Under the pieces are notes generated by a model. It was not told the origin of the DNA. It saw nothing but the letters and a program-made list of their open reading frames with translations, and ran no database searches. Made by a program: the position numbers and the translations under genes. From contig CP136069.1 in assembly GCA_032622095.1 (NCBI GenBank), positions 49,710,760-49,774,759 on the forward strand: a stretch of 64,000 nucleotides of DNA. Reading direction: 5' to 3'. This DNA comes from Siphonodentalium dalli (Eukaryota; Mollusca; Scaphopoda; Gadilida; Siphonodentaliidae). This document shows, in pieces, positions 32,547 to 44,967 of this stretch (within the stretch, counting starts at the first letter, position 1; every line of letters starts with the position of its first letter).

Positions 32547-32842
32547 TTAATATATTTAAAAGGCTGAACGTGTTTCATACTTTTCAATATTTGAAATGTA
32601 TACTAATATTGTATCTATATCTTAATACGTTCATAAAATGGTTCTAGTGAAGATGCGCCTGTTCAGTTGTTAGCGTAGCACCACTGTATATAGACGACTC
32701 TGTCGATAAACATGTAAATATTTAACATATCTATTGCATTTAATGCGCGTTTTCTCCTAATTCGCACACTATTGTAGAGCGACAGATTCTTAATCGAGGT
32801 TCACGATTAGATAGTGATTTATTTTAGTTCAAAGTAAGTTTT

Positions 32843-33213
32843 TAAGGCACGTATGGTCTTCGCGTTTGTTGGTATTGCTGTTAAAATAGTCAATTCCGTT
32901 AAAATCGCCATAAACAAAAGAATATTAAAATATAGTTTGATTTTGTTCTTATACCAATCATAAATATCGAGTAAATAATATGGTATTGTCAAGTTCGTAT
33001 GCTTTGTTGTGTAGACAAAAGCCAAACATGTTACAGAGTCTGGCTTTTGTTTACATAACAGAACATACGAACTGGACAATAACATTATTTACGCGATATT
33101 TACGATTGGTTTAAAAACAATATATGTCTATATTTTAATATTCTTTCTGTTTATGACAATTTTAACGGGTGTGACTATTTTAACAGCATACCCACCGCGA
33201 ACGACATCAGTGC
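32843..33213. repeat. Large hairpin, duplicate of 29790-30146
   Basis: Inverted arms as in copy 1 with a slightly longer spacer. It ends in the empty target TCAGTGCC. Confidence 0.82.
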
Positions 33214-33379
33214 CTTTAAACAGAAGGGTGATAACCCAGTAGAGAACGTACTTTGGAATAAATACATGAGATTTGGTTGAAACAGTTTACAGTTATCAAC
33301 TTTACTTACTTTAGTCGTATATCAGTCAAATTCAGCTATTTTGTGGGTGAGCTTGATGGAGGTTTGGACCGCTCTTCAA

Positions 33380-33658
33380 AGGGGTACTGTACACAAACTC
33401 CGGCCATTTTTGGGACCATCTCCTTTTATATTCAGCAGAAGATATGTAAAAAATGAATGAATTTCAGCCATGGATGAGTGCAAAATATATTCATGTGCTC
33501 TATATATATGGACGATGCAAACAACATGGTAATTATAACGAAACTGAATTTATGACTCCAGAGTTTGAATATTTCAGTTATTTAGTCAATATAAATATTT
33601 CAATAGGCAGTATAGTTAGTAGTTGCTATATAGTTGTCTGCGGTTATCCCCTTTGTGA
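33380..33658. mobile_element. TTAA MITE, GGGACTGTAC family, copy 4
   Basis: Duplicate of the copy at 30820. The left flank is TTCAA (mutated), the right flank TTAA (33659-33662). Confidence 0.75.
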
Positions 33659-34245
33659 TTAAATCAGAATACTCGTTTTGAAATATATTCCTAAAGTTGA
33701 GTAGCACGTGTTACTCAGATTGAATACCAATCGCTATATAATCGTGAAGCCCGTTTATATATTGTTTTATAAATAATCCTTGATGTATTGGATGATATTA
33801 TACTGTAGCTTCCTGGCATCATATTAAAAATCCACGGTCAAATTTGTCAACAAATCACACTTTTCTAAGGTTATTGGCACAATACTAAGAACATGTAGAA
33901 ACTAAATACTTTTAATCACCATTATTAGCCAGTGCGTGGCACGACATTCATCACGAAACGAAAATCTACAAAAGCATCCACAAGTTTTACATTGAAACGA
34001 GAACAATGGATCATTAATGTTAACGCTCTTTGTAATCGATCAACTACTTAAATTATGTCGGTGAACATAGAGGCTTTTTTATCAGGAAGGACCATTGGAG
34101 TTTTCCCGAAGCTGATTCAAAACATAATAAATTTCCCTATGTTGAAAGTCGAGTCGATATATCACATCAAAACTTCATATTAGTGGGTTCATTGGCAATA
34201 TTGTATTATTTTCTGGTATAGCAAACGTACAATGGTATATTGCTA

Positions 34246-34720
34246 TTTATTATATGACTACAACTAATCCCTTACAAATACCACTATTGTTTGGCGATAA
34301 ATTCCGAACAGTCGGAAAACGATTGTCTGGTCGTGAGCCGTATCGGTATTCTATGAATTCCGTATCAGTATCCTTTGAATTCCGTATCAGTATCCCGTGA
34401 AATTAGGTCACCGGAAGTTGGGAACTATTTATCAGGTATGTTCGTTTTAAGCGTAAACGGATCTGTTCTATTGTCGCGGGATGGTGTAACGAAGTAGTTT
34501 TGACCTTTGTGACATGGGATGAACCAAAAATGTGTCATATAATAAACGCTTTATCGGTACAGTGAAGTGATATGGCTGCAGTATCACGTCTCGTTGACGA
34601 TGTCAGATCGCCGCATCAAACTCGCTGCCCGCGGCAGCTCGTTTGATCCGGCGATCTGACATCGTCAACTCGGCGTGATATTGCAGCCCATATCACTTCA
34701 CTGTACCGATAATGTGTATA
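34246..34720. mobile_element. Insertion in copy 2 with a long hairpin
   Basis: Absent from copy 1. It contains an imperfect inverted repeat from 34551 (TTATCGGTACAGTGAAGTGA) to 34712 (complement), arms about 75 bp, with a GC-rich loop CTGCCCGCGGCAG. This looks like a MITE; its ends and target duplication are not resolved. Confidence 0.65.
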
Positions 34721-35090
34721 TATATAATGGTGTCAAATCTAACCGTGGGTATTTAACTTCAGTAATGCATATATTGAACATATAATCCACGTTTCATTAC
34801 CATTGTCGAATTCCAGCATGTTTTAAAGATTCTTTATCTCTTCCCGGCAGCACTTCCAACAACAACAACAACAAAATCAACTGCTATTAGAAAAAGACAC
34901 AATATAAACATCTACCATTGCTCACATTTCACTTAAACGTTTTTCGTTAAAAGGAAATGTAATGATCTAAACTAGACACATTTTCTGTCCCGGTTCATTG
35001 AAAATAACTGAATAAGAAATAATTTTCCTAGTGAGAGAAACCCGTATATCTTTTTTCTCTCTGACTCTATGCAAACAGTTAAACAGTTAA

Positions 35091-35401
35091 AGGGGTACTG
35101 TACACTAAATCCGGAATTTATGGGACCATCTTCTTTTATACTCAATAGAATATATGCAAGATATGAATGAATTTGACCCATTGGGTAGTGCAAAATACAC
35201 GCATTTGCTCCATGAACAACAGTAATACAATAATAAATTCATTTTCATTATAACTACTATGTTGTTTGTATCGTTCAGACGGTAAATGAAACGTATTTTG
35301 TACTCATCCATGGCTCAAATTCATTTATTTGTTGCATATATTCTGTTGAGAATAAAACGAGATGGTCCCATAAATGGGCGGATTTATGGTACAGTCCCAT
35401 T
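35091..35401. mobile_element. TTAA-flanked MITE, GGGACTGTAC family, copy 5
   Basis: A 311-bp copy outside the duplication; TTAA at 35087-35090 and 35402-35405. The internal arms are inverted over most of the length, so it is close to a full foldback. Confidence 0.82.
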
Positions 35402-35439
35402 TTAAGGGAAGATACACCGTCTGTAATACATTGTATGTG

Positions 35440-35530
35440 CGAATGTGGTCTCATTTCATGATAATCGCCTGAATGTGGTCTCAATTTCATGATAATCGCC
35501 AGAATGTGGTCTCATTTCATGATAATCGCA
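35440..35530. repeat. About 30-bp tandem repeat, 3 units
   Basis: Three units of GAATGTGGTCTCATTTCATG + ATAATCGCC with small changes. Confidence 0.92.
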
Positions 35531-36230
35531 CATGTACATGATATCAACACACATATACATCACCATTTGTAAACCTGTACACCCCATGCTATATATAATA
35601 CACATCATGCATAATTAATTGATTATAAAAAATTTAATTTAACATAAAGGCTACGTTCACATACCTGGAAACTTTGCCAGACAGACGTTCAGCAATTCAT
35701 CACAGATTGGTATACGATGGAAATTTTTAATAACAAACTTCTGAATTCCCGTGTCTTATTGACTATATATTTTCTATTATTGTATCTATGACAGGCCATA
35801 GAAGTGTCATAGATGATTGCGTGATTGTAATATTGCCATAAATTTATATTTAAAAGCTAATTACTGGACAGATAGCACTTTTACAATTACTTCGGAAATT
35901 ACAGAGATCTCATCGATTCTGAGGTAAACTGTTGTTAACTTGCATTTTATAAACATGGTTGCATCATCTAGCACCTCACGCGGCATAGTGGTGAATTGTC
36001 CAAAAAATGCTAGGTAAATTTTCCAGTGTACGAATGAAGCCTTATATGACTGTGCCAATAATCATCGTTTTCCATCCACCATACCAGATTCACTATCTTG
36101 CGTTTACATTAACATATTACAAATTCTAAGAATTTGTTACTAAATCCCTTGTCTTTGTGCTGTGTTATATTTATGCATCAAAATATAATTCCTTATTTAC
36201 ATTGTACTACTACTCGATCATACAAATATG
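35531..36230. other. Non-coding, nothing recognised
   Basis: No domain-bearing frame, RNA gene or repeat boundary was seen. Confidence 0.45.
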
Positions 36231-36234
36231 TTAA

Positions 36235-36631
36235 AGGTACTCAATCCGATTAGACGCTCCTCAATTACTATTTCTTTGGTTTCGGGGTAAAACATATTTT
36301 ATTCGAGTCGAGGACCCCACCCTTCAAAGCTCAGAGTGATTAGATATCGATTTTTTAAATTTGTTAATTTTTGGAGATGTGGTCCACTTCCACGTGCTCA
36401 AACGGACATATTCAACTGGTTACTATTAACAATAATAACCACTTGATTTTAGAGTTATCCATCTTACACCCGTGGAAGTGGACCACATCTCCAAAAATTA
36501 AAACATTTCAAAAATCGATATCTGATAACTCTGAGCTTTGAAGGGTGGATTCCTCGACTCGAATCAAATATTGTTTTACCCCAAAGCCAAAGAAATAGTA
36601 ATTTAGGAATGTCTAATCTGATTGAGTACCG
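36235..36631. mobile_element. TTAA-flanked foldback MITE, AGGTACTCAATCCG family, copy 1
   Basis: Almost the whole 397 bp is an inverted repeat (arms about 180 bp) from AGGTACTCAATCCGATTAGA to its complement. TTAA is at 36231-36234 and 36632-36635. Other copies are at 53249 and 57025. Confidence 0.9.
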
Positions 36632-36639
36632 TTAAAGAT

Positions 36640-37149
36640 GTATTCAGACATCATGTTACAACAACGAGTTGACACATCTCATTTAACCCGTCTATATTAA
36701 ATGGATTATCCCACTCAGTTATAAATGTATACATATTAAAACTATATTATTAATTTCGAGGGGTTTTCGTGAAAACTAATCAGACGACATGTAATACAAG
36801 TACAAGATGGAGGGAAATCTCGGAAATGTTAAAATAATAAATTCAACAAACGACCTATATATATTTATTGATCTTATTATCTGAACAGTTCTTCAACTCG
36901 TCAATGAGTATTTCGTATTTAAAGGGTTAACAAGTAATTCACTGGGGTTTTTTATCCACAGAATAAAAGCTCATCTTGTTATTAACATTTTGACAAAATA
37001 ATTTTTGCTCTTCCTATAAAAAATCGCATTTGAGGTAAATGGACTATCAAATCACTATAAAATGTGCTTCACAAAAAAGGCCTGAAGCCCGGAATACATC
37101 TTGCATATTTGGTCGTTCGCGCTGATTCGAGGGTTAACGTTTTACAGGC
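36640..37149. other. Non-coding, nothing recognised
   Basis: No gene or clear repeat was seen. Confidence 0.4.
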
Positions 37150-37480
37150 CTAGGATAGGATAGGATATTTTATTTCAATAAACACATATTAATACATGAT
37201 ACATTAGACAAATATTACATTGTATATTCGAGGGGGTGGCATAGTCAGGCATAGATAATCCACATACAATCTTTGATGCACGTACTTTAATTATGTTTAG
37301 TATATATGCTAATGAGGCAATATCCATATGAAACAGATTGTGTCCCTTCATTCCTTCAGAAGTTGTTCATGTGTTTCGCATTATATTGTGGATGGGATGT
37401 GAATGGTCATTTGTATACCAATAGCCCATTAAAACTGTCACAGTGATTTGTCAATAAACATTGCTCAACATTGTTCAAAT
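37150..37480 (-). mobile_element. Possible LINE 3' tail relic
   Basis: On the minus strand it reads ...TTTATTGAAATAAAATATCC followed by TATCC repeats, which resembles a LINE 3' UTR with a poly(A)-like signal and a short tandem tail. No coding part is present. Confidence 0.3.
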
Positions 37481-38924
37481 ATTTTAGCCTGAATATGACT
37501 GTCATTATATTTTCAGCGTTTTGATTGTTTTTCCAGTGTTTACCGCCAAATTTGTATTAAACTTATGTATCTTATGGACTAGTTGGACTTTTATCGGCAA
37601 TTCTAATGTAACAGTAATGTTTACATTACACTGGTTTTGACATGCTAAATCTCGTTATTGGATAGTTATTAATAAATAATGAAATTAATAACGATAATAA
37701 GAAGAAATCAATCTAATTTGGTATGTACTTTTTTGGTGATTTTTGTTTTACAAACTTTTCAAAATATATTTAATTTCGCTCCCACTCCGAAGACCGTGTG
37801 CCCCTTTAAGATCGGGCATATGAGACGACTGAATAGTTTCTCGTGTTATTCATGTTTGTGGCTGGTATGGAATCCTATTACGGCCACTTGCTAATGGCGC
37901 TTTCGGCGCACTTTTTGTCGCTTTCGGCGCATCGCGCCGAAAGCGCCGAAAGCGACAAAATGTGCGCCGATCGGCGCACTTTTTGTCGCTTTCGGCGCTT
38001 TCGGCGCGCGCGCCGAAAGCGACAAAAAGTGCGCCATTAGCGTTGTTTCGGCGCGCGCCGAAAGCGCCGAAAGCGCCGAAAGCGACAAAATGTGCGCCGA
38101 TCGGCGCACTTTTTGTCGCTTTCGGCGCTTTCGGCGCGCGCGCCGAAAGCGACAAAAAGTGCGCCATTAGCGTTGTTTCGGCGCGCGCCGAAAGCGACAG
38201 AAAGTGCGCCATTAGCGCGGTGCGCCATTAGGGCATTCGGCGCGGTGCGCCATTAGCGCATGTATACAATTAAGTATGTGATCAGCCCAGCAGGGGTGCC
38301 GGAAGAGGGGGCAGCTGATCCCCTGCCCTTGACCAAGGGGGCAGGACTTTCCCTTTTTCTGGAGACAGAAAATGCTGTGTTTAATCTCGTGTTTTTATAG
38401 CAAAATGTAACTTTTTGGGTCCAAATACCACCAATTTCACAAGGAATATAAATTTTTTGTCAAAAACGGCCATAAAAACCGACAAATACCTTTAAAATAG
38501 GGATTTTTGCCACAATGAATTTATGGTTGTTTTTTCCGAGTTTGCGGAGAAAATTCCCTTTTTTGGGCAGAAAAGTGCCATTTTTGTAGGCTCTCCCCCC
38601 CCCCCCCCCCGATGCCCTTGGATGCTCCCGGCACCTCAGTGCAGATCGGACATGGCCATATGTGTACAATGTATAGGCCTATGTATCAATTTTAAAAGGG
38701 AGGGGCTGAATTTTGCTGTAGATACACCTCTAAATGCTATAATTTGTCATTATTCAGATTTAAAATTATTTATTAATATGGTACTTAACACATGTATGAA
38801 TTTTCACTATAAATGAGTCTAAATTTTGATAGACTTGCAGTGAATATATTGATTGAGTAATTGGCAATCATGAATATTTTTGTGGGACAAACCCCAGCTT
38901 CTGGCATGATTCAGGGTAGTTCAT

Positions 38925-39196
38925 ACGCTGGCAAGTTTGCAAGGTACATTTTTGTGGGCATTTCGTCATAGAAAACCACATGGTGCCAGAATATGAACGG
39001 AAATAAGCACCTAACATGCATCTTTACCAGAGCGAAAGACATCGGAAGTAACATTTATATAGTTCCACTTGTACTACCAGTGCTACCTCCAAATACCTGT
39101 ATGATTTATTCTTGTGAGATAATGTGCATGATATTTACAGGCAAATTCCGGTAGCATCGTTACCAGTGGAACTACAGAGATTTATTTCGCACGTAT
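38925..39196 (+). mobile_element. TAA-type MITE, truncated copy
   Basis: It matches the complete MITE at 51831-52208 from GCTGGCAAGTTTGCA through ACAGAGATTTATTTCGCACG. The last third is missing. Confidence 0.75.
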
Positions 39197-39214
39197 ACTA
39201 GTAGTTAGCCCCCC

Positions 39215-40100
39215 AACTTTGGTCAAAAGTATAACAGTTGGAAATTTCATACTTGCCAAAACATTAGTTGGAAATTTCACACCAACAATAGGTGAAATAT
39301 GTTCTTGTAGTTTGATTATAAAACAATTTATTGGGGGGGGGGGAAATGTTCCTATGTTTGGTAAAAGCTTTGGACAGAAATGGTCATCAGTTGGAAATTT
39401 TCCAACCTTAGGGGGGGTAACAGATTGGAAATTTCCAACACTTGGAAAGCTTGTGTCCTGGTCCCTCCCCCGTGGCCAGTCAAAAACTTCTAGTTAATTT
39501 AAGAAAACAATATTGTCATACATTTGGTCAACATTGTCATTGGAATTGTCATCAGTTGGAAATTTTCCAACCTAAGTGGGGGGTGTAGGGTTTAAATTTA
39601 CAACGGTAGGAAGGCTTGAGGCTAGTGTAGATGTTACGATTTCAAAATTTTCTTGTTAAGATTTCTAAATTTTCGCACACCGGATCGAACCATGGTCGGC
39701 CCGGTGTGTCATTGCCCCACATCCACATGGCCAATACAAAACTGCTAATTAGTTTAGCAAAACAATATTTTACTACATTTGGTCAAATTTGTGGACAGAA
39801 ATGGTCATCACTTGAAGAATTTTCCAACCTGAGGGGAGTATGAGGTTTGAAATTTTCAAATAACTAATAAATGTTCAGGTTAAAATATCTGTCAATGTTC
39901 TCATACCAGGAATATAGAAATATAAAACCATGGCTTATGAATATATTAGAAATTAGGCCTGACTGAGGTTCAAGGGGGGGGGGGGGGTGCAAATGGAATT
40001 ATTCAAAAACTTGTGTTGGTCTGATTCTGACTAAAGGGGGGATGCAGTTGGAATTTCCCAAGGTGGACACCCCCCCCCCCAAACATGTAGTTGAAATTGA
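39215..40100. repeat. Diverged GTTGGAAATTT repeats
   Basis: Several degenerate units around AGTTGGAAATTT(T)CCAAC recur at 39215-39450, 39550-39610, 39780-39860 and 40000-40060. The same dispersed family appears at 50745-50870 and 54050-54300. Poly-G/C runs break it up. No coding. Confidence 0.6.
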
Positions 40101-40874
40101 AGTCAGAAGAACCCCTCCCCCCAGATTGTGCCATGAAACTTTACTCTGCATAGTGCTTGTAGAGATATTATTCCATCAGTGCAAAACATGGTAACTTTTT
40201 TTATGTTCTAACATGGAACTTTATAACATTGAACAAACAAGGCAGAGAACATGTTGGACTCTCCGTTACCACATCCCTGCATCCATGCGAATGGGGGGGG
40301 GTTCAGGAGCTGTGGCTTTTGAAGTTCACTCACCTAATTGTAATTCCATATTTCTGATAAAACTTATAGATAATTTCACGGTGTGTAAAATTTAGAAAAA
40401 AATTGTCAACAATAAACGCCTCCATTTTAATGGCATACAGAAGTTACACCTCGTTACGCATGCCGGAAACGCTGCACTTTTTGTCGCTTTCGGCGCTTTC
40501 GGCGCGTTACTAACGGCGCATATTTTGTCGCTTTCGGCGCGGTGCGCCGAAAGCGCCGAAAGCGCCGAAAGCGACAAAAAGTGCGCCGTAACGGCGCATA
40601 TTTTGTCGCTTTCGGCGCTTTCGGCGCGCGCCGAAATAACGCTAATGGCGCACATTTTGTCGCTTTCGGCGCACCGCGCCGAAAGCGCCGAAAGCGCCGA
40701 AAGCGACAAATAGTGCGCCGTTACGGCGCACTTTTTGTCGCTTTCGGCGCTTTCGGCGCTTTCGGCGCGTTACTAATGGCGCACTTTTTGTCGCTTTCGG
40801 CGCTTTCGGCGCATCGCGCCGAAAGCGCCGAAAGCGCCATTAGCAAGTGGCCGTAATAGGATTCCATAGGCTGG

Positions 40875-41700
40875 GCTATGCCTGTTAACATTTAACTCCG
40901 TTCAGCGTCCTCAAGACGCACCAAATACAATATTTATAATGGATAATTAGTATTTTAACGCGCACAAAGTTTTGGTTGTCTCCATTGATGATATTTATGT
41001 GTTGAATGTGCTTAGAATGTGCTAGCTTGTTGTTATTATGTGCATGATTATTTTTTTATGAATGAACTTTGAGTAAATGATGTGATATGCGTTATTTTTA
41101 ATATGATTACTTTGATTAATGAACTTTAAGTAAATGATGTGATATGATTTTTTTATATGATTACTTTGATTAATAAAAATTGAGCAAATTAACCAAAACT
41201 TATTCCTATACCACAACAACTAACTTATTTATTTTATGTCCATTAACACCACTGAAGATGCCCCATTCGACTTAACGAGCCGAAACGTAACGAGACGAAA
41301 CGTCATGTGACATGCGCTTAGTATGGCACATAGTCAGGAGTCAATTTGAAGAATACAATGTCTAAATGTTTCTTTTGGTATAAATTAAAATCAGTTTTTT
41401 TGGGTACGTTCTAAAACTCCAGGATCCAGCTTCCACCTCCAAATTAATGCCATGAGAACAAGGAGCAATTTATCTGTGTCTAAGATAAATTGGGACCTTA
41501 ATCATTATTAGATTTTGCCTTTTCCTTAATATGCCTACAGCAGAGACACCATACCCTTTCACATGACATACATACATTTATGTACATGTACAATTGTTGG
41601 GAAAATTACATGACGGATAGGTTGTAAACCATTAATTCTTTCACTTCACTTATGCTGTCAAACGTAAAGGCTTTATAGTCCGCCAGTCAATCCTCCATTC
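40875..41700. repeat. Non-coding stretch with a 65-bp tandem repeat
   Basis: Bases 41055-41185 hold two and a half units with ATGAACTTTRAGTAAATGAT and GATTACTTTGATTAAT. The rest is unremarkable. Confidence 0.6.
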
Positions 41701-41706
41701 TAACTT

Positions 41707-41830
41707 GTCATTCCGGAGGGCTATGTGTGATTTTAGTGTCATTCCGGAGGGCTATGTGTGATTTTAGTGTCATTCCGGAGGGCTATGTGTGATTTTAGTG
41801 TCATTCCGGAGGGCTATGTGTGATTTTCGC
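41707..41830. repeat. 31-bp tandem repeat, 4 units
   Basis: Four nearly identical units of GTCATTCCGGAGGGCTATGT + GTGATTTTAGT. There are no spacers, so it is not a CRISPR array. Confidence 0.96.
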
Positions 41831-42039
41831 TGGCCCTGACAGATGTGTTACCTTGTCAGACACCCACTTACATTATTGATTAACCTATAAAACAATTGTA
41901 TAATAGATTGTCGGATGTACCCGTTGGTGCACGTCAAATTAGTGTGGTCAAATTAAAATTGAAACATACTAAAGAGCGTTTATTGTTGCGGTACTTTGTT
42001 CTGATATAAAGGTAAAACAAAAAAAGCGATGTCGGTGGA

Positions 42040-42210
42040 CCAGCCGTCGTTACCCGGAGGGTCGATATACACGTCCACACCAACTGTCAATGAGATCCAC
42101 CAAGTAGTTTCTGAGAATCGCGATGCAAGTCCGGATATGACGTCATAACGTCAAAACGCAAAGCTGTGGTAGTCACGACCAGCGCATGTTACTCAGAAGG
42201 CCGAAATACA
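42040..42210. repeat. GACGTCATAACGTC repeat, downstream of the Crypton
   Basis: The segment with GGATATGACGTCATAACGTC and ATGTTACTCAGAAGG resembles, in the same orientation, the segment at about 49340-49570 beyond the other side of the Crypton gene. Confidence 0.6.
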
Positions 42211-42217
42211 TAGAGGA

Positions 42218-42373
42218 TATCTAGTGTTTTTGAGTGGATACCGAAAAATATGTCATGAGTGAGCAAGACAAATGTTTTTTTTTTTCGCGAGCGGCTTGCC
42301 GCGAGCGAAAATAAACATTTGTCTCGGTCACGAATGACATATTTTTCGGTATCCACTCAAAAACACTAGATAT
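42218..42373. repeat. Hairpin of 156 bp at the Crypton 3' end
   Basis: ATATCTAGTGTTTTTGAGTG (42218) and its complement (to 42373) form arms of about 65 bp around a GCTTGCCGCGAGC loop. It lies exactly where the Crypton reading frame stops, so the present stop codon may come from the insert. Confidence 0.85.
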
Positions 42374-43109
42374 TCTTTTTAACGGCTCCATGAAATGTAT
42401 TACCACTGAATACCGACTTCGGTAACTGTCCGGAATTGTCGCAAATTTCACCATGACTTGGAAATGAGATTTCAACAGGTCTCTTTACACAGAGACTGGG
42501 GGTTGGTAGAGCTACACAGGTACATGCACTTTCACTGCTTTCAGGCTGAATTATTAGAGAAATGTTGTTTGAATTCCTGTCATTGTCAGATAGAATATCA
42601 GATATTTGCCTTCTTTGTTCTGGGTTTATTTTATTGTAATTCAGGAATCAGGAGGCTGTTAACATTCTTATGTCCTGACACCTGAATTATTTGATGGGCA
42701 GGTACACCTTCATCACACAATGGCTGCGGACACACGTATCACAGTTTCGATGGCATAGTAGGTGTGACAATTAATTATGGTGCAATATTGGTGACACTTG
42801 GTCGTCATATTTCTGTGCCATAGTGAGCCATGTCGCCCGCCGCACATTCACACAATGAGTCTTTTCCAAGCTCTATCAGCGTCGAGATCGACATCTCAAT
42901 GATTTATCTAACCGAATGTCTTGTCGCTGTTGATCTTTACTCAACACGCAATGTTATATTTTAATGCTAACACACAAGTCCACTTGATAACTTAATGAAT
43001 ACCTTGTTTCTGTCAACAGTCATGATTGTTCTTACTAAGAACAAATCACCGGTGTAATTTCTCAGCATATATAAAAGTGGGTCAAACATTGCGATCAGTT
43101 ATAAGTGTT

Positions 43110-43333
43110 ATGTCGCGTTCACATGTACGGTCGAATGATGATACGTTGTTGGCCCTTGTGGGTCTGGGCACGTTACTATTGGGAGAACTGGAACGAACAA
43201 AACGACATCTAAATCGTAAGTGCTGGACAAAACCAATGAACTCCACCCTAGAACGGAACCGGTATGGAATTTCTCACAGTCTACTGCAGGAATTAGAAGA
43301 CGCGGATGAGAAAGAATTCACCAACTTCACGAG
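43110..43333 (+). CDS. Harbinger transposase, exon 1
   Basis: ATG at 43110 starts MSRSHVRSNDDTLLALVGLG and the exon ends at 43333 after ...KEFTNFTR, before a GTAAAT donor. It holds the basic RKCWTKPMN and HSLLQELEDADEKEF segment found at the N terminus of HARBI1-like transposases (usually W-x-x-P ... L-x-x-E-L ... F-x-x-F-x-R). The start codon is chosen because it is the first ATG in frame; the upstream frame opens only with non-ATG codons. Confidence 0.85.
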
Positions 43334-43714
43334 GTAAATATAAATGTTTATGTTGATAGGTGCATATTACCAGGAGAGTATTACTATTGAGACATAACCA
43401 TTTCACATGGGTGGACAATATAAAATATATTATAGGGTGAGTTGATGGCTGGTGCCACAGTCCCATGATGTACATAGTTCCAGTGCCACCGGGGGCCTAT
43501 ACATTACAACGCATCGTGCGAATGTTCTTGGGTGAGAATGCGTGCGTATTTGCAGTAAAGTTATTTTGGCATTCTGTGTTTTCGGCGTCTGTGTCTTCTG
43601 CGTCGTTTTCAGCGTATAAAATATGGCCCATTCTATGATTGCATATGGGAGGGGGTGATAATTTGTCAAAATATGTTATGAGCTACTTTACATGGTGTTT
43701 TCTTTTTTCTTCAG

Positions 43715-44735
43715 GCTGAACAAGTCGGAGTTCCATACCGTATTGCAAAAAGTGACCCCATTGATTGCGAAACAAGATACAGTTATGAGATCAGCGTTGA
43801 CTCCATATGAAAAACTTGCCACAACACTCAGATTTCTTGCTACAGGGGAAACGTACACAAGTCTACACTTCACTTCCAGAATCGCCAGATCAACCATTGG
43901 TGCGTTTATTCCGGAAGTTTGTGATGCTATTTACGACACTCTACAGGGAGATTTCTTGAGAATGCCCGAAAACAAGCAAGAGTGGTTGCTCCACGCAGAT
44001 AACTTTGACAAAATGTGGCAGTTTCCTCATTGCTTGGGTGCAATCGATGGGAAACACATTGAAATTCGGAGGCCGTCTGACAGTGCATGCGATCATCGGA
44101 ACTATAAGGACTACGAGAGCATTGTTCTGATGGCTGTAGTTGATGCAACGGGAAAATTTATTTGTTATGATCTGGGATCACCAGGGAGTAGTGCTGATGG
44201 TGGCATTTTCAAGGACAGTGGGATGTGTGATATACAGCAGAACTTCCCAGATGCTAGTCCACTTTCCAGTCCTAACAGAACACTGAGCATACCGTATTTC
44301 CTTGTTGGTGATGACGCTTTCGCATTAAGCAATCACCTAATGAAGCCGTATCCCCATCGAACAGCCATTGGTGATCAGAAAGTTTTCAATTACCGACTTT
44401 CGAGGGCACGTAGGACCGTCGAGTGTGCATTTGGTGTTTTGGTGGCTAGATTTAGAATACTTCTAGGGTCCATACAGTTGGACACCGATAACGTGAATCG
44501 GGTAGTCCGTGCATGCATTGCTCTTCACAATTTTCTTGGGAAGGATGCGGATTTAGGTGTTTCGCAGAGCGGATGTTTACGATATGCTGAACATAATGCA
44601 CAGTTGACTGCAACTGGAGATATTGGAGATTCGACAACTGTTCCGAATGTCGATGCTCGTGAAGTGAGGGACGAACTCAGTGACTTTTTTTTTTATGAGG
44701 GTGCGCTCCCTTTTCAGTGGAGTCTTATTGAGTAA
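43715..44735 (+). CDS. Harbinger transposase (HARBI1-like), exon 2
   Basis: A 381-bp GT-AG intron (43334-43714, pyrimidine-rich CTTTTTTCTTCAG acceptor) joins exon 1 in frame as FTR|LNKSEF. The spliced protein is about 414 residues. DDE motifs are present: GAIDGKHIEI (D about 186), FLVGDDAFAL (D about 273-274) and RARRTVECAFG (E about 311), with VDATGKF and GSPGSSADGG between. All three catalytic residues are there and the length fits the family. It cuts and rejoins DNA at the element's inverted repeats, normally together with its MADF/Myb partner. TAA stop at 44733-44735. Confidence 0.93.
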
Positions 44736-44967
44736 TAATTATTATGTGCTTGCAAAATTCAACACTCGATTTAATGAGATTAAACTATAAACTATGTTTT
44801 ATAATGTGTGCGGTTTATGTGTATAGTCGTGTAGTCCCAGTAATATGCCATATGTAAATATTTCGCTGCTTAAATGTAGGTGTCATTGAACTCTTGACAA
44901 TTGTTTTGGTAGTTTTGAAATATTTTTCAAATGACTAATATTAACATGTACTGATATATGATTATAA

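Larger units (their letters stand above)
31927..34873. repeat. Tandem segmental duplication, copy 2
   Basis: Same order as copy 1 at a period of 2,973 bp. It starts within the former 3' UTR and has the poly(A)-signal region (about 32003) but no IL-17 coding sequence upstream. It lacks the hAT MITE and has an extra segment at about 34246-34720. Confidence 0.9.
37866..40868. mobile_element. 3-kb element with hyper-palindromic GC-rich ends
   Basis: The outermost TATGGAATCCTATTACGGCC (37866) is repeated in inverse at 40849-40868, and GGCTGG lies on both sides (37860-37865 and 40869-40874), read as a 6-bp target duplication. Just inside are 370-380-bp clusters (37890-38262 and about 40470-40850) made of short palindromic modules: GTCGCTTTCGGCGC, GGCGCACTTTTTGTC and their complements, in alternating orientation. 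No transposase is recognised in the interior; long Ala/Ser/Lys frames in the clusters are repeat translations. Superfamily unknown. Confidence 0.82.

Noticed and set aside
37843-38231. Long Ala/Ser/Lys/Arg-rich reading frames
   Set aside because: They are translations of the palindromic GTCGCTTTCGGCGC modules on both strands; the same applies to 40392-40856.
41707-41830. CRISPR-like array
   Set aside because: The 31-bp units are contiguous without spacers and the genome is animal; it is a minisatellite.
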